NCBI RefSeq assembly: GCF_900156875.1
Contig: NZ_LT707409.1
Span: 200,157 to 264,156 of the forward strand
From: Robertmurraya dakarensis
Lineage (GTDB): Bacteria > Bacillota > Bacilli > Bacillales > Cytobacillaceae
Length of the DNA stretch: 64,000 nucleotides
Reading direction: 5' to 3'
The notes under the pieces are model-generated. The model was not told the DNA's origin, made no database searches, and saw only the letters and a list, made by a program, of their open reading frames with translations. Both the position numbers and the translations under genes were made by a program. Positions 34,272 through 42,743 of this stretch are shown piece by piece; within the stretch, counting starts at the first letter, position 1, and each line of letters starts with the position of its first letter.

Positions 34272-35666
34272 TTGAATACATTTTTAGTTATCGTGAATAT
34301 CTTTATATTTCTAGCTATCATAATTGGATTGTATAGGATGCAGCAGAAACATGTTTCTTTCTCAAAACGAGTGTTCGCTGGACTTGGTCTAGGTATATTG
34401 TTTGGGTTGATTATGAATCTTTTGTATGGCCTGGCCTCTGACGTAACTGCAACTACGATTGAGTGGTTCAGTATTGTGGGTTCTGGTTATGTGAAGCTGT
34501 TACAAATGATTGTGATGCCATTAGTGTTTATCTCCATTGTCGGGGCATTTTCAAAGGTGAAATTATCAAATAATCTTGGGAAAATAAGTTTTTTTGGGAT
34601 TGGGATATTGTTATTAACAACTGGGATTTCTGCAGCAATTGGGATTGGAGCTGCTTTGGGCTTTGGTTTAGAGGGCATTCAATTACAAGCAGGAGAAGCG
34701 GAAGAAACTCGTAATGCAGAACTTACGGAACGGGTCGCAACGGTAGAGGATTTAACGATTCCTGAACAAGTTCTCTCTTTTATCCCAGCTAATCCGTTTG
34801 CAGATTTAACGGGTTCTCGACCAACATCAACGATAGCTGTTGTTATTTTTGCGTCATTTATCGGGCTGGCCTATTTAGGTGTAAGCCGGAAGCAGCCAGA
34901 ACAAGCTGAATTGTTTGCTAAAATTGTCGATGCTTTTTATGCCATTATAATGCGGATCGTCACATTAATCTTAAGGTTAACACCTTATGGGGTGTTGGCA
35001 TTAATGATAAAAGTAGCGGCAACAAGTGATTATGAGTCGATTCTGAACTTAGGTAAATTTGTGATTGCTTCTTATGCAGCTCTTATTGTGATGTTCTTGA
35101 TACACTTGCTCATGATTAGTTTAGCAAAATTAAATCCTGTAACGTATGTAAAAAAAGGGCTGCCAACTTTAACGTTTGCCTTTACATCTCGTTCGAGCGC
35201 CGGTACACTGCCCCTCAATATTAAGACTCAAACGGATGGATATGGTGTGTCGGAAGGAGTAGCCAACTTTGTTGGACCATTTGGTTTATCGATTGGACAA
35301 AATGGTTGTGCAGGTATTTATCCAGCCATGTTAGCGGTTATGGCAGCCCCAACGGCTGGTATTAATCCCTTGGAACCAGGGTTTATCCTAACACTTATTA
35401 TTGTAATTATAATCAGTTCATTTGGAGTAGCCGGTGTAGGCGGCGGAGCAACATTTGCTTCCTTAATCGTTCTCTCTGTATTGAATCTGCCTTTGGTAAT
35501 CGTAGGACTGTTAATCTCTGTAGAGCCTCTTATCGATATGGGGCGTACTGCATTAAATGTAAGCGGCAGTATGTTATCTGGTATTTTAACAAGTAAAATA
35601 ACTGGTGATTTAGACGAAGAGGTATATAACAATAAAAAGGGATTGGATGAATTAGTTGAAGTATAA
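34272..35666 (+). CDS. tcyP: L-cystine uptake protein TcyP
   Basis: 464 residues, almost the same length as B. subtilis TcyP (463). It belongs to the sodium/proton:dicarboxylate symporter family: FTSRSSAGTLPLNIKT (serine-rich re-entrant loop) at about 300-320, FVGPFGLSIGQNGCAGIYPAM (substrate site) at about 335-355 and GVGGGATFASLIVLS at about 395. Cystine transporters of this type carry this set. TTG at 34272 with GAAGGGA upstream is the best start. It imports cystine as a sulfur source. No S-box or T-box leader is visible upstream. A terminator lies just after the stop. Confidence 0.92.
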   Translation: MNTFLVIVNIFIFLAIIIGLYRMQQKHVSFSKRVFAGLGLGILFGLIMNLLYGLASDVTATTIEWFSIVGSGYVKLLQMIVMPLVFISIVGAFSKVKLSNNLGKISFFGIGILLLTTGISAAIGIGAALGFGLEGIQLQAGEAEETRNAELTERVATVEDLTIPEQVLSFIPANPFADLTGSRPTSTIAVVIFASFIGLAYLGVSRKQPEQAELFAKIVDAFYAIIMRIVTLILRLTPYGVLALMIKVAATSDYESILNLGKFVIASYAALIVMFLIHLLMISLAKLNPVTYVKKGLPTLTFAFTSRSSAGTLPLNIKTQTDGYGVSEGVANFVGPFGLSIGQNGCAGIYPAMLAVMAAPTAGINPLEPGFILTLIIVIIISSFGVAGVGGGATFASLIVLSVLNLPLVIVGLLISVEPLIDMGRTALNVSGSMLSGILTSKITGDLDEEVYNNKKGLDELVEV

Positions 35667-35685
35667 GAAAGATATTATTAGCAGT

Positions 35686-35720
35686 GCTGTCCGAAAAGTC
35701 ATTTGGGCAGTCTTTTTTTT
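35686..35720 (+). terminator. Terminator after tcyP
   Basis: GCTGTCC/GGGCAGT stem (two G-T pairs) with nine T residues. The ArsI relic starts directly at its 3' edge, so the T-run may also mark the deletion joint. Confidence 0.7.
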
Positions 35721-35722
35721 CG

Positions 35723-35919
35723 AACTTGCTGCTATGCACACAAGAAAAGTTTTGGATAACAGATCCCAATGGAATGAGTGGGAATTCTTTTATACAAAGA
35801 CCGATGTGGAAAAGATGGATTCCTACGAAAGCGGAGAATGTTGTTCTAGTGATCCGCAACAAAGAGAGGCTTGTTGTGAACCAGATACCCAGAAAGTTGA
35901 TTTGCTGAATAGAGCCTAA
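35723..35919 (+). pseudogene. ArsI/CadI-type glyoxalase-fold protein, 3' remnant with frameshift
   Basis: In one frame CTQEKFWITDPNG is followed, one base out of phase (near 35773), by NEWEFFYTKTDVEK, then SGECCSSDPQQREACCEP and a stop at 35919. Joined, these give the C-terminal third of the ArsI/CadI family (VOC fold), with the KFW-TDP-G-WE-F motif and a Cys-pair tail that binds arsenic or other thiophilic metals. The N-terminal two thirds are absent and the joint lies at the tcyP terminator. It is a truncated and frameshifted relic. Confidence 0.75.
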
Positions 35920-35920
35920 A

Positions 35921-35965
35921 AAAGAAAGCGAATTCGAGCGTTCCCGGATTCGCTTTCTTTTTTTG
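35921..35965 (+). terminator. Strong terminator behind the ArsI relic
   Basis: AAAGAAAGCGAAT...ATTCGCTTTCTTT stem followed by T-run. The terminator outlived its gene. Confidence 0.88.
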
Positions 35966-36023
35966 CGAGAAGGAATAAAAAGATACATAAATGGAATACT
36001 AACCAAAAACTGGAGGCAACATT

Positions 36024-36611
36024 GTGGAAAAAGGTCAGCTGGAAATGATTGACAAAATCATGAAGGTCGAAATTGAACAGAATGCCAGACTGTTGGATTA
36101 TTGGAAGGAGTTTTCAACCTTCTCTAATTGGCAAGTTTGGATTGTCCTTGCAATGCTTGTAGTTCCTCTCATTATTTTATTGCTTTTCATAGATCGAAGA
36201 AAAGCATTTCAACTTGGATTTTATGGATACAGTGTGCATGTGTTTTTTGCTTATACAGATATAATGGGCACGGAACGAGGGATTTGGTTCTATCCTTATA
36301 AAATTCTTCCATTTCTTCCTTCTAATTTCACATTGGACGCATCATTGGTGCCTGTGATCTATATTCTTTTTTATCAGTGGACCCTAAACAAAAGTAAGAA
36401 TTATTATATTTGGATGATCCCTTTATGTTTGGTGTTAGCATTTTTAATGAAGCCGCTTATGGTGGGCCTCGGCTTGTTTTACTTTCGGGAGAAAGAGAAC
36501 TTTTTCTTGCTCTTTTTAGGGTATGTATTCGTCGCACTGATTTCCAAATTCTTAACGGAATTTTTTATTCTCTTGGGAAAAACTACAAAGTGGAGTTTAA
36601 ATAATAAGTAG
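36024..36611 (+). CDS. CBO0543-family membrane protein
   Basis: 195 residues with about six membrane helices and a helical amphipathic N-terminus (EMIDKIMKVEIEQNARLLDYW). The FDxx-type pattern with a conserved WFYPYKILPFLP segment fits the CBO0543 family of unknown function. The start is GTG at 36024 behind TGGAGG. The second of three such genes in the window. A terminator follows directly. Confidence 0.7.
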   Translation: MEKGQLEMIDKIMKVEIEQNARLLDYWKEFSTFSNWQVWIVLAMLVVPLIILLLFIDRRKAFQLGFYGYSVHVFFAYTDIMGTERGIWFYPYKILPFLPSNFTLDASLVPVIYILFYQWTLNKSKNYYIWMIPLCLVLAFLMKPLMVGLGLFYFREKENFFLLFLGYVFVALISKFLTEFFILLGKTTKWSLNNK

Positions 36612-36619
36612 AGCGGTTA

Positions 36620-36650
36620 AAAGGACAATCCCAAACAGATTGTCCTTTAT
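36620..36650. terminator. Terminator between convergent genes
   Basis: AAAGGACAATC/GATTGTCCTTT stem between the CBO0543-type gene and purC. Confidence 0.85.
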
Positions 36651-36657
36651 GGTGAAA

Positions 36658-37338
36658 TTATAAAAACATCTTTTCTAATTCTAACGGTTCGATGTATTCT
36701 CCATCTTTGTATGCACGCATATTTCCTCCGGAGATTTCATCGATTAGAACGATTTGCTTGTCGTCACCAACTCGTCCAAATTCAAATTTGATGTCATAAA
36801 GCTCAATGCCTTTTTTTGTTAGTTCATCTTTCACGACATTTCCGATTTGCTGTGTCAGGGCTTTTAACACTTGATATTCGTCCTTTGTTAAAATACCAAG
36901 CATATCTAATGCATCCTCACTGATTGGCGGGTCCTGGCGATCATCATCTTTTAAGGTGACTTCAACAAATGCATCTAGAGGTTGTCCTTCTTCGGCATAC
37001 AAACCATACCGGCGTAAAAAGCTTCCTACTGCGCGATAACGGCAAATGACTTCAAGTCCTTTTCCAAACACTTCAGCAGGCTTGACTGTCATCGTAGCTT
37101 GTTCTATATCAGCATCAATATAATGCGTAGGAATTCCTTTTTCTTTTAAAATTTCAAAAAAGAATTTCGTTAATTTTAGACCGGCACGGCCAGCACCTTC
37201 CATCGTAAGGCCGACTGTGTTTGCTCCTGGATCAAACACGCCATCAACGCCAGTAACGTCATCCTTAAATTTAAGCAAGTAATTTCCGTCTTCTAATGCA
37301 TAAACATCCTTTGTTTTTCCTGTGTACGTGAGCTTCAT
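36658..37338 (-). CDS. purC: Phosphoribosylaminoimidazole-succinocarboxamide synthase (PurC-type)
   Basis: 226 residues, slightly shorter than PurC of the main purine operon. The SAICAR synthetase features are present: YTGKTKDVYALEDG at the start, CRYRAVGSFLRRYG in the middle and signature 2 as LYDIKFEFG near residue 185, then DEISGGNMRAY. It joins CAIR and aspartate with ATP in purine synthesis. It stands alone, not in a pur operon, and its sequence belongs to a divergent branch, so it may be a second copy. A perfect palindrome (37372-37388) lies 34 bases upstream. Confidence 0.88.
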   Translation of the reverse strand: MKLTYTGKTKDVYALEDGNYLLKFKDDVTGVDGVFDPGANTVGLTMEGAGRAGLKLTKFFFEILKEKGIPTHYIDADIEQATMTVKPAEVFGKGLEVICRYRAVGSFLRRYGLYAEEGQPLDAFVEVTLKDDDRQDPPISEDALDMLGILTKDEYQVLKALTQQIGNVVKDELTKKGIELYDIKFEFGRVGDDKQIVLIDEISGGNMRAYKDGEYIEPLELEKMFL

Positions 37339-37371
37339 GTTAAATCTCCTTTGAGGGTTTTATTATTTACA

Positions 37372-37388
37372 TAGATTATTATAATCTA
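37372..37388. promoter_or_regulatory. Perfect palindrome upstream of purC
   Basis: TAGATTA-TTA-TAATCTA, seven-base arms around three bases, placed where a promoter or operator for the minus-strand purC gene would sit. It does not look like a PurR box. Confidence 0.4.
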
Positions 37389-37475
37389 ATAATAATAAAA
37401 TTTCAGATGAAATTGAAAAATGTTTGTGATGACGGGACAAGAGGGGGAGATAGTGCGTAAAAACTTCGAATTGAA

Positions 37476-37506
37476 AAGTCCCTACTTACACTGAAGTAGG
37501 GGGCTT
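37476..37506. terminator. Hairpin after the small membrane protein gene
   Basis: AAAG-CCCTACTT...AAGTAGGG-CTTT stem 27 bases beyond the stop of the minus-strand gene. Confidence 0.65.
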
Positions 37507-37532
37507 TAAACAGTTAACAATATTGAACAGCA

Positions 37533-37712
37533 TTATCCTTTGAAATAAAGTAACGCAATAAGGAAAATGATGAGTCCTATCATAAAAATAGAACCGATTC
37601 CTGCACTGTACACTACATAAACTTTCACATGAATAACGATATGAACAATCAGAATAATCAGTAATAAAAGCAGCAACAAAAGAAATAATTTTACGTTTCT
37701 CTTCCTATACAA
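37533..37712 (-). CDS. Small two-helix membrane protein, 59 residues
   Basis: On the minus strand, TTG at 37712 follows AAGGTG by seven bases. The 59-residue product begins with YRKRNVKLF, then a run of eight Leu in a first membrane helix, a short turn (HVKVYVVYSAG) and a second helix ending in YFKG. It is absent from standard six-frame lists because of its length and TTG start. No family is recognised. Confidence 0.6.
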   Translation of the reverse strand: MYRKRNVKLFLLLLLLLLIILIVHIVIHVKVYVVYSAGIGSIFMIGLIIFLIALLYFKG

Positions 37713-37904
37713 AGAATCAGCACCTTATATCCTTTTTTGAGAAGCGTTATTATTGTACTGTTATTCATTGTATATTTTGCTTTAGCTTGTATCATTCGTG
37801 GAAATTCCTTCGATACCATACGGCGGGGGATTTTGACAAGAAAATGCCACGGTATCAGTCGGTGGAACTTTGATTGTGACAGGGAACGAACGAAGAGGCC
37901 GCAT

Positions 37905-37969
37905 CGAGTCTGAAAAGAGCAGGGATTCAGACAGGGGAGGCCCTAAGGGGGTCCACCGAGTCTGAATGG
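37905..37969. repeat. AGTCTGAAT hairpin repeat, second cluster
   Basis: AGTCTGAA (37907-37914) pairs with TTCAGAC (37926-37932), and another AGTCTGAAT stands at 37959-37967 without a clear partner. The arms are identical to those at 8258-8388. The surrounding 37780-38000 holds no gene. Confidence 0.6.
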
Positions 37970-38001
37970 CGTGCGGGTTCCACAATAGTAAGCTCTAATT
38001 C

Positions 38002-38247
38002 TTATAAAAACATTAGAATTTGTATCAATGTGACCACAGCTGTTCCAATGATGGGTGCGATTTTTAACAGTATCAGTCCGCTCGGTGTGGAGATTAATGG
38101 ATCAAGCGGATCCTTGGCAGGTGAGGCTAGAAGATTGATGAAACGGATCCATCGGCTAGGTTTCATTGGGAAATCAGGAACATCAACATGATATTCATCT
38201 AACTTTGTACGCAAATGACGGTCTTGTTTAAAGGGATCCTGACTCAT
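38002..38247 (-). CDS. Small membrane protein, probable anti-sigma partner
   Basis: 81 residues: a hydrophilic N-terminal part (RTKLDEYHVDVPDFPMKPSRW) and one C-terminal membrane helix (LLKIAPIIGTAVVTLIQILMFL in two pieces). It overlaps the 3' end of the ECF sigma gene by 20 bases, the usual place for an anti-sigma gene. It is similar in layout to YxlC, the small partner of SigY in B. subtilis, though the sequence match is not firm. It should hold the sigma factor at the membrane (inference). Confidence 0.65.
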   Translation of the reverse strand: MSQDPFKQDRHLRTKLDEYHVDVPDFPMKPSRWIRFINLLASPAKDPLDPLISTPSGLILLKIAPIIGTAVVTLIQILMFL

Positions 38248-38776
38248 TGTAGCCGCCCTCCAATTCTTTTTTTAATTTTTTGATAGCTGCGTGTAATCTA
38301 GACTTAACCGTCCCTATAGGAATACCTAGGATTTGGGCTATTTCTTCTTGCGGCATATCGTGGTAGTAGAATAATAATACAACGGCACGCTGAATATCAG
38401 GGAGACGCGCGACTGCTTCCCGAATTGTCATTCTATCAGAATGAGGCAATTCCTCTGACTGCTGCAGGGGAGCCAGAAAGGGCAAGAGACTCCTCCATTT
38501 TTTCCGACGGTTTAATTTTGTGATCATCAGTCGATAAGCTGTCTGAAAGAGATAGGATTTAAGTTTTCCATGCTTTGGATTGTAATGATGCTTATAGCGC
38601 TGCAGTTTGACAAATGTGTCTTGAACGATATCAATGCTCAATTGCTCATCCCTTGTGCAGCGAAAAATAAACGAATAAATCGGCTGCTTTAGAAGAGTGT
38701 ATATTCTTTCTAATGCGTCTTCATCTCCATTTTGATAAGCGGTCATCCATTCTTCTTCACGTTCACTCAATATCAT
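38228..38776 (-). CDS. ECF RNA polymerase sigma factor
   Basis: 182 residues. Region 2 is at about 20-90 (RDEQLSIDIVQDTFVKLQRYKHHYNPKHGKLKSYLF in order, in several pieces) and region 4 at about 115-170 (REAVARLPDIQRAVVLLFYYH, then EEIAQILGIPIGTVKSRLHAA). It is distinct from the ECF factor at 24981. It overlaps both neighbours (14 bases upstream, 20 downstream), which makes a tight three-gene operon with two membrane proteins. The regulon is unknown. Confidence 0.92.
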   Translation of the reverse strand: MILSEREEEWMTAYQNGDEDALERIYTLLKQPIYSFIFRCTRDEQLSIDIVQDTFVKLQRYKHHYNPKHGKLKSYLFQTAYRLMITKLNRRKKWRSLLPFLAPLQQSEELPHSDRMTIREAVARLPDIQRAVVLLFYYHDMPQEEIAQILGIPIGTVKSRLHAAIKKLKKELEGGYNESGSL

Positions 38777-39134
38777 CGCCCCAGCGTTCTTTAATCGATT
38801 TTAATGTCATCGAGACCCTGCATATTAAATAAATCATGGATACAAGTGTCCACACTTGTGCTTGGTTCGTAAAAAATTGCACAAACACATTCTCAACACT
38901 TTCTCCATTCGAGATTAAAAAATTAAGAGCTTGCACACAAATAATCGCATAGATTGCTAGACCGATGGTGAGTGTATCAAAGACGTTCCATCTTAAGTAA
39001 ACTTTCGTTTTCTTATAATTGATTTTACCATTTTCCCGGACTACATGCTTGCGGTCCATTGGAATCGCAATTGCTAAAATGAAAACCATTAACACACCTG
39101 CTACAATAAGAGAAACAATCCAGCCTGTATCCAT
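38763..39134 (-). CDS. Membrane protein of the ECF sigma operon
   Basis: 123 residues from ATG 39134 behind GGGGATG; the frame is open ten codons further. Three membrane helices (about residues 3-22, 45-70 and 88-110) and a charged C-terminus (KSIKERWGDDIE) that overlaps the sigma start. First gene of the operon. No family is recognised; it may help sense the signal or anchor the anti-sigma protein. The 368-base gap upstream holds only a GGAATG/CATTCC hairpin (about 39228-39275). Confidence 0.6.
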   Translation of the reverse strand: MDTGWIVSLIVAGVLMVFILAIAIPMDRKHVVRENGKINYKKTKVYLRWNVFDTLTIGLAIYAIICVQALNFLISNGESVENVFVQFFTNQAQVWTLVSMIYLICRVSMTLKSIKERWGDDIE

Positions 39135-39502
39135 TTTATAACATCCCCAATCTTTATTCTTCACTAACTATACAAGCGGGAAGGCAAAAAGGTTCAAGTA
39201 AAATAAGGGGAATTTATATCTTAAGTAAAAAGAAGGGAATGAAAGCCATTTTTTATCTCCTCTAATGACATTCCTTCCTGGTTATGTTTTTCAGTTCAGT
39301 GAATTCTCTCTATAGATACCATGTAATGATAATTGGAAGTGGAATTTCTGCTTTTACAAATAATTGGGTCAAATATTACGAAGCTGTTTCTTTTTTAAAT
39401 AGTTGGAATGATTCCATGACGAGAGAGTGATTTTTTATTATGATAGGGTATGCTAAGTACTTTCTGGAAGTCTTAAGGTAGGAGAAGGAGTGAATTGAAC
39501 AG

Positions 39503-39943
39503 TTGGTGTTTCGTTCGAAAATAGATAAATATTTTTTATTTGTGATAACGGTTGCGATTATTGTCTTAGCTTTTGCTTGTCTTTTTCCACTTTTTTTAGA
39601 TGGACAAAAGGAACCTTTTGGAATCGTATTGATGTTTTCTATGTTTACTTTAACAACGGGCTTTTTATTATGGATTAGCTTTTCAATCAGATATATATTC
39701 CAGGAAAAATATTTGTTGGTGAAGGCTGGCCCTCTAAACAAACGTATTGCTTATAGTGAAATGATAAGTATCCGGCCAACAAAAGACATTTTAACTGGTT
39801 ATCGTATTTTGTCTTCTATCGATGCTTTGGCTATTTCTTATCAGACAGGTTTGATGGGGGAGATAAAAATCTCTCCAAAAGACAAGGAACGATTTATAGA
39901 AGAGTTAAAAATGAGAGTTTCGGGCATAAAGATCTTACAATGA
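39503..39943 (+). CDS. PH-domain membrane protein (YyaB-like)
   Basis: 146 residues. Two membrane helices in the first 65 residues are followed by a small PH-like domain (RYIFQEKYLLVKAGPLNKRI, then SEMISIRPTKDI and LAISYQTG). The layout matches the bacterial PH-domain proteins of the YyaB/YcxB type, of unknown function. TTG at 39503 is the likely start, with AAGGAG twelve bases upstream. Transcribed alone. Confidence 0.7.
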   Translation: MVFRSKIDKYFLFVITVAIIVLAFACLFPLFLDGQKEPFGIVLMFSMFTLTTGFLLWISFSIRYIFQEKYLLVKAGPLNKRIAYSEMISIRPTKDILTGYRILSSIDALAISYQTGLMGEIKISPKDKERFIEELKMRVSGIKILQ

Positions 39944-40036
39944 TACATAAGCAGATTACCAACGGTTTGAGAGGTATTAGAGTAGAATTACTATTTGCTT
40001 GACAGTTCTGAAAAGTAAATTAATAAGGGGAAGAGT

Positions 40037-40639
40037 CTGGAAAAATGGTTAATTGAAATTATGAATGAGTTTGGATATATGGGGGTAATGTTTCTCATTG
40101 CGCTCGAAAATATTTTTCCCCCTATCCCTTCTGAAGTGATTTTGACGTTCGGAGGATTTATGACAACGACATCAAATTTATCGATTTTTGGTGTTATCAT
40201 GTCAGCGACGGCAGGATCGGTGATTGGTGCCGTAGTTCTTTATATAATTGGATTACAGCTTGATGTAGAAAGGTTGGAGAAAATTGTAAATAGATAGGGA
40301 CATATCCTGCGTTTAACCACCAACGATATCCATAAGGCCGATGCTTGGTTTGATAAATATGGTCCATGGACAGTGTTTTTTTGCCGTTTTATTCCTTTAA
40401 TTCGCAGTTTAATTTCAATTCCTGCGGGTATGTCTAAGATGAAATTTGTCTTATTTCTTGTACTCACAACATTTGGAACATTGATTTGGAATATTGTACT
40501 TGTGTTCTTGGGCGCTTCTGTCGGTGCATCGTGGGAAGTTATTGTAGAATATATGGACGTTTATTCAAATGCAGTTTATGTCATACTGGCTCTATTCCTT
40601 ATTATTCTAATCTTTATTTTTGTGAAAAAAAGAAAGTAA
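40037..40639 (+). pseudogene. DedA-family membrane protein gene with in-frame amber stop
   Basis: The frame from CTG 40037 (behind GGGGA) reads EKWLIEIMNEFGYMGV, then ALENIFPPIPSEVIL with the DedA signature, and then KIVNR-TAG at 40295-40297. It resumes in the same frame with GHILRL, KADAWFDKYGPWTVFFCRF, IPLIRSLISIPAG and the final helices. TAG stands where DedA proteins have Tyr (NRYG). One base change would restore the 200-residue protein. DedA proteins act as membrane flippases for undecaprenyl phosphate or other lipids. I call it a recent pseudogene, but a sequencing error or suppression cannot be excluded. Confidence 0.85.
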
Positions 40640-40714
40640 TTGCTGGTATTTAGCTCTTTTTTTCTTAAAAATAGCCCTTTCCTTGGTTATGGAGGGGCTT
40701 TTTGCAGTTATTTT

Positions 40715-41245
40715 TTATGGCTGTTTAAGTGATCTATTTACTAACCGTTGGAATAACTTAAAATGAAGGACTAGAAACATAATTAAAAAGGGATAGCATA
40801 GGACTGAGTACCAAATTTTCCACTCATTATATTTAATAAAACCAAATAGAGAAGACAATAATTCAAATGCAACCGTAAGCAATGTCAAAATGGATACGTA
40901 AATGAATTTTTTTGTTTTTGACTGATCAAAAGGGTACAAATTCAAGGTTATGATACTTGCCGTCCAGTATAAAACAACTTGTCCTATTAGCGGGTTTATT
41001 TGTATTCCGGGATCATCGAGTACATAAAGTTTATACTTTACAGCTAAGACTAAATCTACAATAAGACCAAATAATACTGCGAACAATGATGTAACATATA
41101 TTTCATAGGGTTTCATTTTTTTAGGGATTTTATAGGCCGTTAGTACAAAAATAAAGCATGATATATACATAAAAATCGTTTGTGATTTTATGGCCCATCC
41201 CCCCGTAGAATGAATGATTACTGTTATTATGTAAGTAATGTTCAT
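40715..41245 (-). CDS. CBO0543-family membrane protein
   Basis: 176 residues, five or six membrane helices, with a KIPKKMKPYEIYVTSLFA segment and a YKLYVLDDPGIQINPL loop seen in CBO0543 proteins. The third member in the window. The start at ATG 41245 has only a weak AGAAG site. The function of the family is unknown. Confidence 0.6.
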   Translation of the reverse strand: MNITYIITVIIHSTGGWAIKSQTIFMYISCFIFVLTAYKIPKKMKPYEIYVTSLFAVLFGLIVDLVLAVKYKLYVLDDPGIQINPLIGQVVLYWTASIITLNLYPFDQSKTKKFIYVSILTLLTVAFELLSSLFGFIKYNEWKIWYSVLCYPFLIMFLVLHFKLFQRLVNRSLKQP

Positions 41246-41369
41246 CTTCTATTCTTTATGGCAGGGATTCGAGGAGTTAGCTAGTATCACCAAACCCAAA
41301 AGCTAAAGAGTTTTTAGCGTGATAAAAAGGTAGGAAGTAAAGTTAGCAGCGCGTTTGAGGTCTTTTTCT

Positions 41370-41546
41370 CTACCTTTTCGTTTTTTCATATACATTTAAA
41401 AAGTAATCCAGTTCCTCGCTGGCTTGAATAGTCAGTTTATGATTGAACCCCAATTTTTGCCCGGTTTGAATTAGTTCGTTTCTTAAATATTCAATATACA
41501 GTCGAAGACTAAACGGTCCTAATATATGCAAATTTTTATCATCCAT
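41370..41546 (-). CDS. Spo0E-family aspartyl-phosphate phosphatase
   Basis: 58 residues on the minus strand from ATG 41546 behind AGAGGG; too short for usual ORF lists. The two helices of the family are clear: RLYIEYLRNELIQTGQKLG, then FNHKLTIQASEELDYFLNVYEK. The SQELD motif reads SEELD and keeps the acidic catalytic Asp. Such proteins dephosphorylate Spo0A-P or Spo0F-P and delay sporulation. It stands alone. Confidence 0.88.
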   Translation of the reverse strand: MDDKNLHILGPFSLRLYIEYLRNELIQTGQKLGFNHKLTIQASEELDYFLNVYEKTKR

Positions 41547-42011
41547 TTAAATCCCTCTTTTGGAATAATGAGTAAAAACACAACAAGATCAATTTTATCA
41601 ATTACTTCTAATGCATTCAAAAGGTTTTTTCGATAGGTGTTAATCGGTGGGGAGGATAAGTTGTTAAAGATGGATTTTTGTAAAATTAACCGATGTACTG
41701 TCTCCTTCATCCTGTTGAGGTGTTAACATTTTTATTATTTTTACCATAAAAAGATGAAATACTTCAAACTTCTCTCACAAAAATATGGTTTCCTTCTTAT
41801 TAAGATATTCATTATATATAAGTTAACGGACATATTCATGATGAAGTAAATAAAGACTTGAATTTGTCATGAGGCCAAAGACGACTATTTCTATCTAGTC
41901 TTCTTTGGCCTCATTTTAACTATGCATTTCGGTACTATTACATATTCTTGGGTGAAGTATTAACTATTAGGCGCTCGTTACTTGGTAAATAATAAGAAAA
42001 TACTTTATAGC

Positions 42012-42090
42012 ATGACACTGTGTCATTAAAAACATTGACAAGTGACATTGTGTCATATAGTATAGAAGTATACAAACGACACGTTGTCAT
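42012..42090. promoter_or_regulatory. Promoter with three TetR-type operators
   Basis: Three copies of one palindrome precede the TetR gene: ATGACACTGTGTCAT (42012-42026, perfect), GTGACATTGTGTCAT (42042-42056) and ACGACACGTTGTCAT (42076-42090). TTGACA (42035-42040) followed by TAGTAT or TATAGT at 15-17 bases is a likely promoter, and the second operator lies between its boxes. This points to strong autoregulation. Confidence 0.8.
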
Positions 42091-42116
42091 ACATACGTTA
42101 ACTTGGAGGAAGAACA

Positions 42117-42731
42117 TTGCCAAAACAAACGTTTTTTAATTTGCCCGAGAATAAAAGAAAAACTTTAATTGAAGCAGCAGAACAGGAATTTGCAAGGGTT
42201 CCGCCTTTTGAGGCTTCGATAGCTAACATCATAAAAGCGGCTGGTATACCAAGGGGGAGTTTTTACCAATATTTTGAAGACAAAGAAGACCTTTTTTCTT
42301 TTTTACTAGATGAGAAATTAAAAGAGAGAAAAGTGTATTTTATCACCTTACTGAAAAAACACAACGGAGATATCGTCAGTGCTTTAATGGAAACGTACCA
42401 CAACTTTCTGGTCGAATTGCCGGATGAGGAGGAACGAAATTTTTTAAAAAATGCAATGTTGTACGCCTCCAATCGGATTGAAAACTCCTTCAGCGATATG
42501 TTTGATGCTGAACAGGACAAGCGGTATTTTAATGACATTAAAGAATTAATTGATACAAGCAACTTAAATGTTAAAGATGAAAAGGATTTGATTCTCATCA
42601 TTCAGATTATTTCTGCTGTTGCTTTTCATAATTTTGTTGAAAAATCGATTAAGAAATTATCAGATCACGAAGCGATGGAGTTATTTATCACTAAGATGAA
42701 TTTAATCAAGCAAGGGATTTATAAACAATAA
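42117..42731 (+). CDS. TetR/AcrR-family transcriptional regulator
   Basis: 204 residues from TTG 42117 behind TTGGAGGA. The N-terminal helix-turn-helix is clear: RKTLIEAAEQEFA, then ASIANIIKAAGIPRGSFYQYFEDKEDLF. The C-terminal ligand and dimer domain is helical and not of a named type. It precedes the Spx-like gene by 12 bases, so it controls itself and that gene through the three operators upstream. The inducer is unknown. Confidence 0.92.
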   Translation: MPKQTFFNLPENKRKTLIEAAEQEFARVPPFEASIANIIKAAGIPRGSFYQYFEDKEDLFSFLLDEKLKERKVYFITLLKKHNGDIVSALMETYHNFLVELPDEEERNFLKNAMLYASNRIENSFSDMFDAEQDKRYFNDIKELIDTSNLNVKDEKDLILIIQIISAVAFHNFVEKSIKKLSDHEAMELFITKMNLIKQGIYKQ

Positions 42732-42743
42732 GGAGAATGCAAG

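Noticed and set aside
40295..40297. TAG in the DedA gene as pyrrolysine
   Set aside because: No sign of a pyl system or PYLIS-type context, the position is an ordinary Tyr in the family, and a point mutation is simpler.
41519..41710. 63-codon minus-strand frame (METVHR-type start)
   Set aside because: It overlaps the Spo0E-type gene in another frame, lacks a spaced ribosome site and has no recognisable domain. It could be a relic but cannot be supported.
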